Source: Burkholderiaceae bacterium (GTDB taxonomy: Bacteria > Pseudomonadota > Gammaproteobacteria > Burkholderiales > Burkholderiaceae). From it: 7,178 nt of DNA. How positions within the stretch are numbered: position 1 is the stretch's first letter; each line of letters starts with the position of its first letter. The notes below the pieces were generated by a model that worked only from the letters and a program-made list of their open reading frames with translations, was not told the origin of the DNA and made no database searches. The translations under genes were made by a program, and so were the position numbers. Of this stretch, positions 1 to 5,438 are shown piece by piece. The DNA lies in NCBI GenBank assembly GCA_017998575.1, contig JAGOCV010000205.1, forward strand, positions 1 to 7,178, written 5' to 3'.

Positions 1-600
1 CGGCAATACCTCACTTATGTCGACGAAGTGCGCAGCCGCAATCTCGAGTTGGCGGCCGAGTACCTGCTGATGGCGGCCATGCTCATCGAGATCAAATCGC
101 GCATGCTGCTGCCGCCCAAGAAGACGGCCGAGGGCGAAGAGGCCGAGGATCCGCGTGCCGAACTGGTTCGCCGCCTGCTCGAATACGAGCAGATGAAGAT
201 GGCGGCGGCCCGCCTCAACGAGGTGCCGCAGTACGGGCGTGATTTCCTCAAGGCCCAGGTCTACATCGAGCAGTCGCTCAAGCCACGCTTTCCCGATGTC
301 GAGTTGGCCGATCTCCGCTCCGCCTGGGCCGACATCCTGCGCCGGGCCAAGCTGGTGCAACACCACAAGATCAGCCGCGAGGAGCTCTCCGTGCGCGAGC
401 ACATGAGCATCGTGCTGCGCACGCTGCAGGGTCGCAAGTTCGTGGAGTTCGAACACCTGTTCGATGTCAGCCGCGGCACCCCTGTGTTGGTGGTCACTTT
501 CATTGCCTTGCTCGAACTCGCCAAGGAAACGCTGATCGAGATCACGCAGGCTGAAGCCTTCGCGCCCATTTACGTGCGCCTGGCTTACTCGCCAGCCTGA
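1..600 (+). CDS. scpA: Segregation and condensation protein A (ScpA, kleisin), 3' part
   Basis: ScpA is the kleisin subunit that, with ScpB, closes the SMC ring and helps compact and segregate the chromosome in the cytoplasm. The reading frame is open from base 1, and 199 residues are visible before the TGA at 598-600; the start and roughly the first 80 residues, which include the Smc-neck-binding helices, lie outside the window. Visible family marks are the block LELAAEYLLMAAMLIEIKSR near visible residues 15-34 followed by MLLPPK, an acidic linker (EGEEAED), a central helical region, and a C-terminal winged-helix-like segment (REHMSIVLRTLQ through APIYVRLAY) that in kleisins contacts the Smc head. 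A GTG at 28 opens a shorter frame, but the codons before it (QYLTYVDE) already fit ScpA, so it is not the start. The gene converges on gpsA across 38 bases that hold only a weak stem and no T-tract terminator. Confidence 0.93.
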   Translation, partial: RQYLTYVDEVRSRNLELAAEYLLMAAMLIEIKSRMLLPPKKTAEGEEAEDPRAELVRRLLEYEQMKMAAARLNEVPQYGRDFLKAQVYIEQSLKPRFPDVELADLRSAWADILRRAKLVQHHKISREELSVREHMSIVLRTLQGRKFVEFEHLFDVSRGTPVLVVTFIALLELAKETLIEITQAEAFAPIYVRLAYSPA

Positions 601-638
601 GGCTCTGCTGCTGCCGCTGCGGACGAGCCGGGTGGCGA

Positions 639-1634
639 TCAGGCCGCTTCTTCCCGGGCGTCGCGGCTCATGAGGGCAGCGACGGCCTCATCAGCTTTCA
701 ATTGCCCGTCGAGCAATGCGACCACGGATTCGCAGATCGGCATCTCCACACCGGCCTCGCGGGCGCGATGCGCCACCGTGCGCGCGCAATAGACGCCTTC
801 GGCCACATGGCCCAGCGATTCGACCGCCTGGGCCAGCGTCAGACCCTGGGCCAGCAGCAGCCCGACCTGCCGGTTCCGGCTGAGACTGCCCGTGGCCGTG
901 AGTACCAGATCGCCCAAGCCCGACAGCCCCGTGAACGTGTCGGCGCGCGCACCCAGCGCCAGCCCCAGGCGGGTCATTTCCGCCAGGCCACGCGTGATGA
1001 GGGCCGCCCGCGCATTCAGCCCCAGTTGCAGCCCGTCGCACAGCCCCGTGGCAATGGCCAGCACGTTCTTGACCGCACCACCCACTTCCACGCCAACCAG
1101 GTCGTCGTTCTCATAAACCCGCAGGGAGGGGCCGTGAAAAGCCGACACCAGGGCCTTGCGCACGGCAGCGTGCGCGCTGGCCGCCACGAGCGCCGTGGGC
1201 TGGGCGCGGGCGACCTCCTGGGCGAAGCTGGGACCGCTGAGCACGCCGGCCATCAGAAGCGGCGCCACCTGCGCCTGGACTTCATGGGCCAGCAGGCCAG
1301 CCCGTCCTTCGGCAGGCGCCTCGACGCCCTTGCACAGCCAGGCCACCGGTTGCCTGCAATCGGCCAGCGCGGCGAGCATGGGCCGCAAGGCCGCCATCGG
1401 GGTGGCGATGATCACGAGATCGCTGGCAGCCGCCGCATCGCGGGGCGAGCCGTCCGCCAGCGTCAACGCGGCGGGAAACGGCTGGTCCGGCAGGTAACGG
1501 GCATTCTCCCGGCCCGAATGCATGGCGGCACGCTGCGCGGCATCACGCGCCCACAAGGACACCTCATGCTGGCCGGCCGCGTTGATGGCCAGCGCCGTGC
1601 CCCAGGCACCCGCGCCGAGGACAGCGATCCTCAT
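639..1634 (-). CDS. gpsA: NAD(P)-dependent glycerol-3-phosphate dehydrogenase
   Basis: This cytosolic enzyme reduces dihydroxyacetone phosphate to sn-glycerol-3-phosphate, the backbone precursor of phospholipids. The 331-residue product has the expected length. It begins [12 protein letters not shown], with the Rossmann dinucleotide loop GAGAWG at residues 7-12, CKG at 101-103, GPSFA at 134-138, the GGAVKN block with the probable catalytic lysine K189, GLSGLGDL at 236-243, and the substrate-binding LSRNR at 251-255. I chose the ATG at 1634 because family members start directly at this beta strand. An in-frame TTG at 1655 would add seven residues, and neither start has a strong ribosome binding site. 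The gene follows secB by 24 bases and is very likely cotranscribed with it. It is the last gene of the minus-strand row and faces scpA tail to tail. Confidence 0.96.
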   Translation of the reverse strand: MRIAVLGAGAWGTALAINAAGQHEVSLWARDAAQRAAMHSGRENARYLPDQPFPAALTLADGSPRDAAAASDLVIIATPMAALRPMLAALADCRQPVAWLCKGVEAPAEGRAGLLAHEVQAQVAPLLMAGVLSGPSFAQEVARAQPTALVAASAHAAVRKALVSAFHGPSLRVYENDDLVGVEVGGAVKNVLAIATGLCDGLQLGLNARAALITRGLAEMTRLGLALGARADTFTGLSGLGDLVLTATGSLSRNRQVGLLLAQGLTLAQAVESLGHVAEGVYCARTVAHRAREAGVEMPICESVVALLDGQLKADEAVAALMSRDAREEAA

Positions 1635-1658
1635 GCGGCCGATCGGGTCAGGCAAGGC

Positions 1659-2111
1659 TTACTGCGTCACCGCCGGAGCGGCTTGCTGCTCTGCCTGCTG
1701 CTGTTCGTACATGGCCTGGAAGTTGATTTCGGCCAGATGCACGGGCGGGAAGCCCCCACGCTGGACCACGTCGGCGACGTTGCCGCGCAGGTACGGATAG
1801 ACGATCTGCGGGCAGGCGATACCCAGGATCGGGCCCATCTGCTCCTGCGGAAGGTTGCGGATCTCGAAGATCCCGGCCTGCTTGGCCTCCACCAGGAATA
1901 CCGTGCGATCGCCGATCTTGGTCTGCACCGTGGCCGACACCGCCACTTCGTAGATGCCGTCGGTGACAGGCGTGGCTTCCACGCCCAGCTGGATGTCCAC
2001 GGTAGGCTGCGCCTGTTCGAGCAGGATGGCCGGGGAGTTCGGCTGTTCCAGCGACAGGTCTTTCAGGTAGACGCGCTGGATCTGGAAAACGGGATCGGTC
2101 GGCTCGGCCAT
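1659..2111 (-). CDS. secB: Protein-export chaperone SecB
   Basis: SecB is a homotetrameric cytosolic chaperone that holds precursor proteins unfolded and hands them to SecA at the SecYEG translocon. The 150-residue length is typical. The family signature is clear: [19 protein letters not shown] near residues 9-27, the core strand region around [11 protein letters not shown], then KQAGIFEI and the conserved block [18 protein letters not shown] with the GGFPP and INFQAMY elements after it. The C-terminal tail is rich in Gln and Ala, and in the family this end is variable and contacts SecA. The ATG at 2111 is preceded by a modest GAAAGA ribosome binding site. It lies 147 bases downstream of grxC, a gap with its own candidate promoter and repeats, and gpsA follows it closely. 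secB next to grxC and gpsA is, from memory, a common arrangement in proteobacteria. Confidence 0.97.
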   Translation of the reverse strand: MAEPTDPVFQIQRVYLKDLSLEQPNSPAILLEQAQPTVDIQLGVEATPVTDGIYEVAVSATVQTKIGDRTVFLVEAKQAGIFEIRNLPQEQMGPILGIACPQIVYPYLRGNVADVVQRGGFPPVHLAEINFQAMYEQQQAEQQAAPAVTQ

Positions 2112-2112
2112 G

Positions 2113-2135
2113 TCGTCAATCTTTCAATCGTCAAT
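2113..2135. repeat. 8-bp direct repeat just upstream of secB
   Basis: TCGTCAAT occurs at 2113-2120 and again at 2128-2135, separated by CTTTCAA. Read on the secB strand this is ATTGACGA, TTGAAAG, ATTGACGA, so TTGA recurs three times at near-regular spacing and ends two bases before the secB ATG (first base 2111). The repeat covers the ribosome-binding region. It may be an operator-like or translational element, or it may be chance; no known binding protein is recognised. Confidence 0.45.
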
Positions 2136-2154
2136 GAAAAGCGCCTCAGGGCGC
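2136..2154 (-). terminator. Terminator-like hairpin in the secB leader
   Basis: On the minus strand a GCGCC/GGCGC stem with loop CTGA (2141-2154) is followed by TTTTC (2136-2140), the layout of a short intrinsic terminator. The stem is only 5 bp and the T run is 4, so it is weak by standard criteria. It would stop transcripts reading through from rhodanese-grxC. It also sits downstream of the candidate secB promoter and only 24 bases before the secB ATG, so it could instead work as an attenuator or be a harmless leader hairpin. Confidence 0.4.
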
Positions 2155-2158
2155 ATCT

Positions 2159-2198
2159 GTACGCGGCTTGCACGCGGCTTCATGGCGTACGCAAGCCG
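2159..2198. repeat. Nested direct and inverted repeats in the grxC-secB gap
   Basis: Three overlapping repeat relations are visible. ACGCGGCTT is directly repeated at 2161-2169 and 2172-2180, a period of 11 bases, close to one helical turn. GTACGC at 2159-2164 is the inverse of GCGTAC at 2185-2190. CGGCTTGC at 2164-2171 is the inverse of GCAAGCCG at 2191-2198. The two inverted pairs interleave, so as RNA they would be mutually exclusive; as DNA they could be protein half-sites. No known regulator motif is recognised. Confidence 0.4.
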
Positions 2199-2201
2199 AC
2201 C

Positions 2202-2210
2202 ATTATCTCA
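2202..2210 (-). promoter_or_regulatory. Candidate extended -10 promoter for secB-gpsA
   Basis: On the minus strand the sequence reads TGAGATAAT, matching the extended -10 form TGnTATAAT with one mismatch in the hexamer. No good -35 hexamer is found 16-18 bases further upstream, which extended -10 promoters can tolerate. The predicted start near 2195 would give a leader of about 84 bases before the secB ATG, running through the repeats and the terminator-like hairpin. This is a pattern match only. Confidence 0.4.
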
Positions 2211-2258
2211 GGTGCAACGGCGCGCTCTCGCGGTCCGACCGGTCCGCTGATCTGGCAC

Positions 2259-2519
2259 TCAGGCCGATGCCAGCAGCGGCTGCAGGCCGCCACGTCCGTC
2301 CAGCGCGATCAGGTCGTCGCAGCCGCCAACGTGCGTGTCCCCAATGAAAATCTGCGGCACCGTGCGGCGGCCGGTGCGCTCCATCATCTGCTGGCGCTGC
2401 GCCGGATCGGTGTCGATGCGGATTTCCTCGATCTGCTCAACGCCGCGTGCCCGCAGCAATTGCTTGGCGCGGGTGCAGTAAGGGCAGACCGCAGTGGTGT
2501 ACATCTTGACCGGAGACAT
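2259..2519 (-). CDS. grxC: Glutaredoxin 3
   Basis: This is a small cytosolic thiol-disulfide oxidoreductase that uses glutathione to reduce disulfides and glutathionylated proteins. The 86-residue product has the normal single-domain length. It shows the dithiol active site C12-P-Y-C15 after MYTTAV, the cis-proline motif TVP at 53-55, IFIG, and the glutathione-binding GGCDDL at 65-70, including the extra cysteine C67 that also occurs in Escherichia coli Grx3. I chose the ATG at 2519 because it gives the family N terminus and has AGGAA seven bases upstream. A longer frame from 2570 would add 17 unrelated residues. It follows the rhodanese gene after a 63-base gap on the same strand, so the two are probably cotranscribed, which links a disulfide reductase to a persulfide-type enzyme. 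Confidence 0.96.
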   Translation of the reverse strand: MSPVKMYTTAVCPYCTRAKQLLRARGVEQIEEIRIDTDPAQRQQMMERTGRRTVPQIFIGDTHVGGCDDLIALDGRGGLQPLLASA

Positions 2520-2538
2520 GGCTGGCTTTCCTGGCGAA

Positions 2539-2579
2539 GTGTGGAACACATGAGCGGAGCGGCGCCACACGGGCGCCCG
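2539..2579. repeat. Inverted repeat and palindrome between rhodanese and grxC
   Basis: GTGTGG at 2539-2544 is the inverse of CCACAC at 2565-2570, a 6-bp stem with a 20-base loop. It is directly followed by the 10-base palindrome CGGGCGCCCG at 2570-2579, ending three bases from the rhodanese stop codon. There is no T run, so this is not a canonical terminator; it may be an RNA-stability hairpin in the rhodanese-grxC message, or chance in GC-rich DNA. Confidence 0.25.
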
Positions 2580-2582
2580 GCC

Positions 2583-2987
2583 TCACGCCTTCTCGACAGG
2601 AAGATTAGCCTCTTTCCAGGCGGCCAGCCCGCCGGCCAGCGCATGGGCCTTCTCGTAGCCGAGTTTCTTGGCGATACCCAGCGCGCGGTCGGCGCGCGGG
2701 CCCTTCGCGCAAACCAGCAGCAGCGGCTGCATCTTGTTCTTCACGGCTGCGGGCAGCCTGGCCTCGAGTTCGCCCAGCGGAATGTTGCGGGCACCGGCCA
2801 CGTGGCCGGCCGCGAATTCCTCCACCTCACAGACGTCGACCACGGCCGCCTTCTCGCGGTTGATCAGCTGCACGGCAGCGGCGGGCGAAAGGCCCGAGCC
2901 GCCGCGGCGAATGAGCGGCCAGGCGAGCATGGCACCGGAGACGGCTGCCACGAAGATGAGATACCAGTTGTCAACGATGAATTTCAC
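2583..2987 (-). CDS. Membrane-anchored single-domain rhodanese-like protein
   Basis: Rhodanese domains transfer sulfane sulfur through a cysteine persulfide; the physiological substrate here is unknown. The 134-residue product begins [18 protein letters not shown], with a hydrophobic segment at about 8-24 followed by Arg-Arg, so it is probably anchored with the domain in the cytoplasm, by the positive-inside rule. The rhodanese domain spans about 33-131: [10 protein letters not shown] at 49-58, [10 protein letters not shown] at 61-70, the active-site loop C93-A-K-G-P-R98, and the GGLAAW end motif at 119-124. The catalytic cysteine is C93. Position 53, usually arginine in the DVRE motif, is cysteine. 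The GTG start at 2987 is preferred because GAGGAA lies four bases upstream; a TTG at 3008 would add seven residues. The gene heads the rhodanese-grxC pair and diverges from gpmA with a 77-base gap. Confidence 0.92.
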   Translation of the reverse strand: MKFIVDNWYLIFVAAVSGAMLAWPLIRRGGSGLSPAAAVQLINREKAAVVDVCEVEEFAAGHVAGARNIPLGELEARLPAAVKNKMQPLLLVCAKGPRADRALGIAKKLGYEKAHALAGGLAAWKEANLPVEKA

Positions 2988-2991
2988 GGGG

Positions 2992-2997
2992 TTCCTC
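2992..2997 (-). promoter_or_regulatory. Ribosome binding site of the rhodanese gene
   Basis: On the minus strand GAGGAA is separated by four cytosines from the GTG at 2987. This strong Shine-Dalgarno match decides for the GTG start over the upstream TTG at 3008, which has no comparable site. Confidence 0.6.
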
Positions 2998-3014
2998 TGC
3001 AAGCGCAACCCGCG

Positions 3015-3024
3015 ATTCTAAAAT
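3015..3024. promoter_or_regulatory. Overlapping divergent -10 elements (rhodanese / gpmA)
   Basis: The only AT-rich island in the 77-base divergent gap contains TAAAAT at 3019-3024 on the plus strand and TAGAAT (complement of 3015-3020) on the minus strand. Each matches the sigma-70 -10 consensus at five of six positions, and they share two base pairs. Neither has a good -35 hexamer at normal spacing. Starts would fall near 3031 for gpmA and near 3008 for rhodanese, giving leaders of roughly 34 and 21 bases. Confidence 0.45.
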
Positions 3025-3064
3025 GCCCGGTTCTCAGAGCCCGAATCGCAAGGACTTCTCCGAC

Positions 3065-3808
3065 ATGTACAAGCTCGTGCTGATCCGCCACGGCGAATCC
3101 ACCTGGAATCTCGAAAACCGCTTCACCGGCTGGACCGACGTGGACCTCACCGCCACCGGCGTCGAGCAGGCCAAGAACGCTGGCCGGCTGCTCAAGGCCG
3201 AGGGCTACGACTTCGACGTGGCCTACACCAGCGTGCTCAAGCGCGCCACCCGAACCCTGTGGCACTGCCTGGACGAGATGGACCGCACCTGGCTGCCCGT
3301 GGTGCACAGCTGGCGGCTGAACGAGCGCCACTACGGCGCGCTGCAGGGTCTCAACAAGGCCGACATGGCCAAGCAGTACGGCGACGCCCAGGTTCTGGTC
3401 TGGCGCCGCAGCTATGACACCCCGCCGCCGGCGCTCGAAGCCAGTGATCCGCGCAGCGAGCGCGGCGACCGGCGCTATGCCAACCTTTCGCCAGGCCAGG
3501 TCCCGCTGACGGAGTGCCTGAAGGACACCGTGGCCCGCGTCCTGCCCTTCTGGAACGAATCCATGGCCACCGCCATCCGCAGCGGCCGCCGTGTGGTGGT
3601 GGCCGCGCACGGCAATTCGATCCGCGCGCTGGTGAAGTACCTCGACGGCATCTCCGACGACGAGATCGTGGGCCTGAACATTCCCAACGGCATCCCGCTG
3701 GTGTATGAGCTCGATGCCAGCCTGGCGCCTGTCCGGCACTACTACCTGGGCGATGCACAGGCTGCGGCCAAGGCCGCCGCGGCAGTGGCGGCTCAAGGCA
3801 AGTCGTAA
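3065..3808 (+). CDS. gpmA: 2,3-bisphosphoglycerate-dependent phosphoglycerate mutase
   Basis: This cytosolic enzyme interconverts 3-phosphoglycerate and 2-phosphoglycerate in glycolysis and gluconeogenesis through a phosphohistidine. The 247 residues match the usual length. The signature [10 protein letters not shown] places the phosphorylated histidine at H9 (R8-H9-G10). Other catalytic residues are R60 in LKRATRT, E87 in RLNERHYG, and H182 in [26 protein letters not shown] near 205-216 is typical of the cofactor-dependent type. The C-terminal tail from about 231 is Ala and Lys rich and looks disordered. The ATG at 3065 is chosen because the protein then starts [11 protein letters not shown], and AAGGA lies at 3050-3054, ten bases upstream. 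An in-frame ATG at 3023 would add 14 unrelated residues and overlaps the proposed -10 element. It is the first gene of a plus-strand row with the protease and moeB genes. Confidence 0.97.
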   Translation: MYKLVLIRHGESTWNLENRFTGWTDVDLTATGVEQAKNAGRLLKAEGYDFDVAYTSVLKRATRTLWHCLDEMDRTWLPVVHSWRLNERHYGALQGLNKADMAKQYGDAQVLVWRRSYDTPPPALEASDPRSERGDRRYANLSPGQVPLTECLKDTVARVLPFWNESMATAIRSGRRVVVAAHGNSIRALVKYLDGISDDEIVGLNIPNGIPLVYELDASLAPVRHYYLGDAQAAAKAAAAVAAQGKS

Positions 3809-3835
3809 CTGCATTGGGGCGCGTCTGTTACGTAA
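3804..3835. repeat. Inverted repeats at the gpmA 3' end
   Basis: CGTAAC at 3804-3809, which includes the gpmA stop codon, is the inverse of GTTACG at 3827-3832. The second copy runs into TTACGTAA at 3828-3835, a perfect 8-base palindrome that stands out as AT-rich within GC-rich DNA. It could be an operator for the downstream protease gene or part of the gpmA message end. No regulator is recognised. Confidence 0.3.
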
Positions 3836-3852
3836 AGCACCGGCAAACCGCC

Positions 3853-3875
3853 GGGCGCGGGTTGTAGTCGCGCCC
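3853..3875 (+). other. GC-rich stem-loop between gpmA and the protease gene
   Basis: GGGCGCG at 3853-3859 pairs perfectly with CGCGCCC at 3869-3875 around a 9-base loop. There is no T run after it, so it is at most a non-canonical terminator of gpmA. A second upstream segment, GGGGCGCG at 3816-3823, is also complementary to 3869-3876 (8 bp), so the two pairings compete for the same strand. Together with the sites downstream, it divides the 156-base gap into a gpmA tail and a promoter region. Confidence 0.4.
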
Positions 3876-3877
3876 CT

Positions 3878-3893
3878 CTGGCACGACTTCTGC
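3878..3893 (+). promoter_or_regulatory. Candidate sigma-54 (RpoN) -24/-12 promoter
   Basis: The sequence CTGGCACGACTTCTGC fits the known sigma-54 consensus YTGGCACGRNNNTTGCW closely. The -24 block CTGGCACG is perfect, the following purine is present, and only the first T of the -12 TTGC block is replaced by C, with G in place of the final A/T. The diagnostic GG (3880-3881) and GC (3892-3893) are exactly ten bases apart. Transcription would begin near 3905, about 60 bases before the protease ATG. No enhancer-binding site was identified, so function is unproven. Confidence 0.45.
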
Positions 3894-3926
3894 GGGAACC
3901 CCTCGGGTCAGGCGGACACCAAGGTG

Positions 3927-3932
3927 TATATT
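3927..3932 (+). promoter_or_regulatory. Candidate -10 element for the protease gene
   Basis: TATATT matches TATAAT at five of six positions within a short AT-rich stretch of an otherwise GC-rich gap. No convincing -35 hexamer lies 16-18 bases upstream. A start near 3939 would leave a leader of about 26 bases containing the ribosome binding site AAAGGA at 3949-3954. Confidence 0.35.
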
Positions 3933-3964
3933 TTGGAAGCGTACGGGCAAAGGATTTCGACGTT

Positions 3965-5407
3965 ATGAGCCAGAAACTGAAAATCGTCGGCTGGATAGCC
4001 GCCGGCGCCGTGGCCGGCGCGCTCACCACGGTATCGCTGCAGACCGTCGCCCGCAGCAGTTCGCTGGCCCCCCTGCCGCTCGAAGAGTTGCAGCAGCTCG
4101 CAGCCGTCTACAGCATCGTGAAGTCCGACTACGTCGAGCCGGTCGACGAAAAGAAGCTCATCACCGAGGCCATTTCGGGCATGGTGGCCAGCCTCGATCC
4201 ACACTCCCAGTATTTCGACAAGAAGTCCTTCAAGGAGTTTCGTGAGGGCACCGCGGGCCGCTTCGTCGGCGTGGGCATCGAGATTTCGCAGGAAGACGGC
4301 CTGGTGAAGGTCGTCTCGCCCATCGAGGGCTCTCCCGCGTTCCGCGCCGGCCTCAAGTCGGGCGACCTGATCACCAAGATCGACGACACTGCCGTCAAGG
4401 GCCTGTCTCTCAACGATGCGGTCAAGCGCATGCGTGGCGAGCCCAACACCAAGGTACTGCTCACCATCTGGCGCAAGGACGAGAACCGGACGTTCCCGGT
4501 GACCATCACGCGCGAGGAGATCCGTACCCAGTCGGTGCGCTCCAAGCTGATCGAGCCGGGCTATGGCTGGATCCGTCTGTCGCAGTTCCAGGAGCGCACG
4601 GTCGACGATTTCGTTCGCAAGGTGAACGACCTTTATCGTGAAGACCCGAACCTCAGGGGCCTGGTGCTTGATCTGCGCAACGATCCGGGTGGCCTGCTCG
4701 ACGCCGCCGTGGCCGTTTCGGCCGCGTTTCTGCCTGAGAACGTGACCGTGGTCTCCACCAACGGCCAATTGGCCGAGAGCAAATCGGTCTACAAGGCGGC
4801 GCCCGAGTACTACATGCGTCGCGCTGGCGCCGACCCGCTGCGTACGCTGCCGGCCGCGATCAAGAACGTGCCGGTGGTGGTGCTGATCAACGAAGGCTCG
4901 GCCTCGGCCAGTGAGATCGTCGCAGGCGCGCTGCAGGACCACAAGCGGGCCACCATCATGGGAAGCCAGAGCTTCGGCAAGGGCTCGGTGCAGACCGTGC
5001 GCCCCATGGGTCCCGACACCGGCCTGAAGATCACCACGGCGCGTTACTACACGCCCAGCGGCCAGTCCATCCAGGCCAAGGGCATCGTGCCCGACGTGCT
5101 GGTGGATGAAACCGCCGAAGGCAGCCCGTTCGCTGTGCTGCGCATGCGCGAGGCCGATCTCGAACGCCACCTCAACGCTGGCGGCGGCCCCGAAGTCAAG
5201 GATCCGGCGCGCGAGAAAGCCCGCGACGAAGCGCGCAAGCGCCTGGAGGAAGAAGCGCGCAAGCCGCCGGCCGAGCGCAAAGTGCCCGAGTTCGGCAGCG
5301 ACACCGACTTCCAGCTGGCCCAGGCTATCAACCAGCTCAAGGGCCGGCCGGTGCTGGTGAGCAAGACGCAGATCATCGAAGACAAGTCCGAGAAGAAGGA
5401 AAACTGA
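3965..5407 (+). CDS. ctpA: S41 family C-terminal processing peptidase (CtpA-like)
   Basis: Carboxyl-terminal processing proteases are envelope serine proteases with a Ser-Lys dyad; in other Gram-negatives they degrade envelope substrates, including peptidoglycan hydrolases. The substrate here is not known. The 480-residue product starts MSQKLKIVGW with a hydrophobic segment at about 7-28 that is a signal anchor or signal peptide, so the rest is periplasmic. After an N-terminal helical region containing SLDPHSQYF (76-84) comes a PDZ domain at about 98-172 (GRFVGVGIEI onward). The protease core follows: RGLVLDLRNDPGG at 231-243, GSASASEIVAGAL with catalytic S314, and SFGKGSVQ with K339 and Q343. 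S314 and K339 are 25 residues apart, as in E. coli Prc. A charged Arg/Lys/Glu segment at 412-441 may be coiled or disordered. ATG at 3965 has AAAGGA ten bases upstream. The gene stands between gpmA and moeB on one strand. Confidence 0.95.
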   Translation: MSQKLKIVGWIAAGAVAGALTTVSLQTVARSSSLAPLPLEELQQLAAVYSIVKSDYVEPVDEKKLITEAISGMVASLDPHSQYFDKKSFKEFREGTAGRFVGVGIEISQEDGLVKVVSPIEGSPAFRAGLKSGDLITKIDDTAVKGLSLNDAVKRMRGEPNTKVLLTIWRKDENRTFPVTITREEIRTQSVRSKLIEPGYGWIRLSQFQERTVDDFVRKVNDLYREDPNLRGLVLDLRNDPGGLLDAAVAVSAAFLPENVTVVSTNGQLAESKSVYKAAPEYYMRRAGADPLRTLPAAIKNVPVVVLINEGSASASEIVAGALQDHKRATIMGSQSFGKGSVQTVRPMGPDTGLKITTARYYTPSGQSIQAKGIVPDVLVDETAEGSPFAVLRMREADLERHLNAGGGPEVKDPAREKARDEARKRLEEEARKPPAERKVPEFGSDTDFQLAQAINQLKGRPVLVSKTQIIEDKSEKKEN

Positions 5408-5425
5408 GCAGGGCCGCTGCCCTGC
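5408..5425 (+). other. Perfect 7-bp hairpin between ctpA and moeB
   Basis: GCAGGGC at 5408-5414 and GCCCTGC at 5419-5425 form a perfect stem with the four-base loop CGCT, beginning on the base after the ctpA stop codon. No T run follows, so it is unlikely to be an efficient intrinsic terminator. It occupies most of the 31-base gap and ends 13 bases before the moeB GTG, so it could protect the ctpA message end or limit moeB translation. Confidence 0.5.
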
Positions 5426-5438
5426 CCGGCCATCGGGT

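Noticed and set aside
595..644. Possible bidirectional terminator between scpA and gpsA
   Set aside because: GCCTGA/TCAGGC simply reflects both genes ending in an Ala codon plus TGA, and the inner GGCTC/GAGCC stem has a 19-base loop and no T run on either strand.
1635..1655. TTG at 1655 as the gpsA start
   Set aside because: Family proteins begin at the Rossmann strand, and an ATG exists there. The longer form cannot be excluded, since neither start has a clear ribosome binding site.
2112..2258. Small RNA or unannotated small gene in the grxC-secB gap
   Set aside because: No open frame with a start and ribosome binding site and no recognisable RNA family was seen. The structure is better described as a secB leader.
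2520..2570. Longer grxC start at 2570
   Set aside because: The added 17 residues do not fit glutaredoxin, while the ATG at 2519 has AGGAA upstream and the expected N terminus.
3023..3064. ATG at 3023 as the gpmA start
   Set aside because: It would add 14 residues foreign to the family before [11 protein letters not shown], it overlaps the proposed -10 element, and the later ATG has its own ribosome binding site.
702..3083. A 793-codon open frame on the plus strand across gpsA, secB, grxC and the rhodanese gene
   Set aside because: It lies antisense to four well-supported genes, its translation is rich in His, Arg, Gln and Gly with no recognisable domain, and it crosses gene boundaries. It is the stop-poor shadow typical of GC-rich coding DNA.
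2984..3814. A 276-codon minus-strand open frame opposite gpmA
   Set aside because: It is antisense to a full-length gpmA with all active-site residues, and its composition is low in complexity without motifs.
3908..5170. A 420-codon minus-strand open frame opposite the protease gene
   Set aside because: The opposite frame encodes a complete S41 protease with its catalytic residues. The antisense translation has shadow-like composition and no domain.
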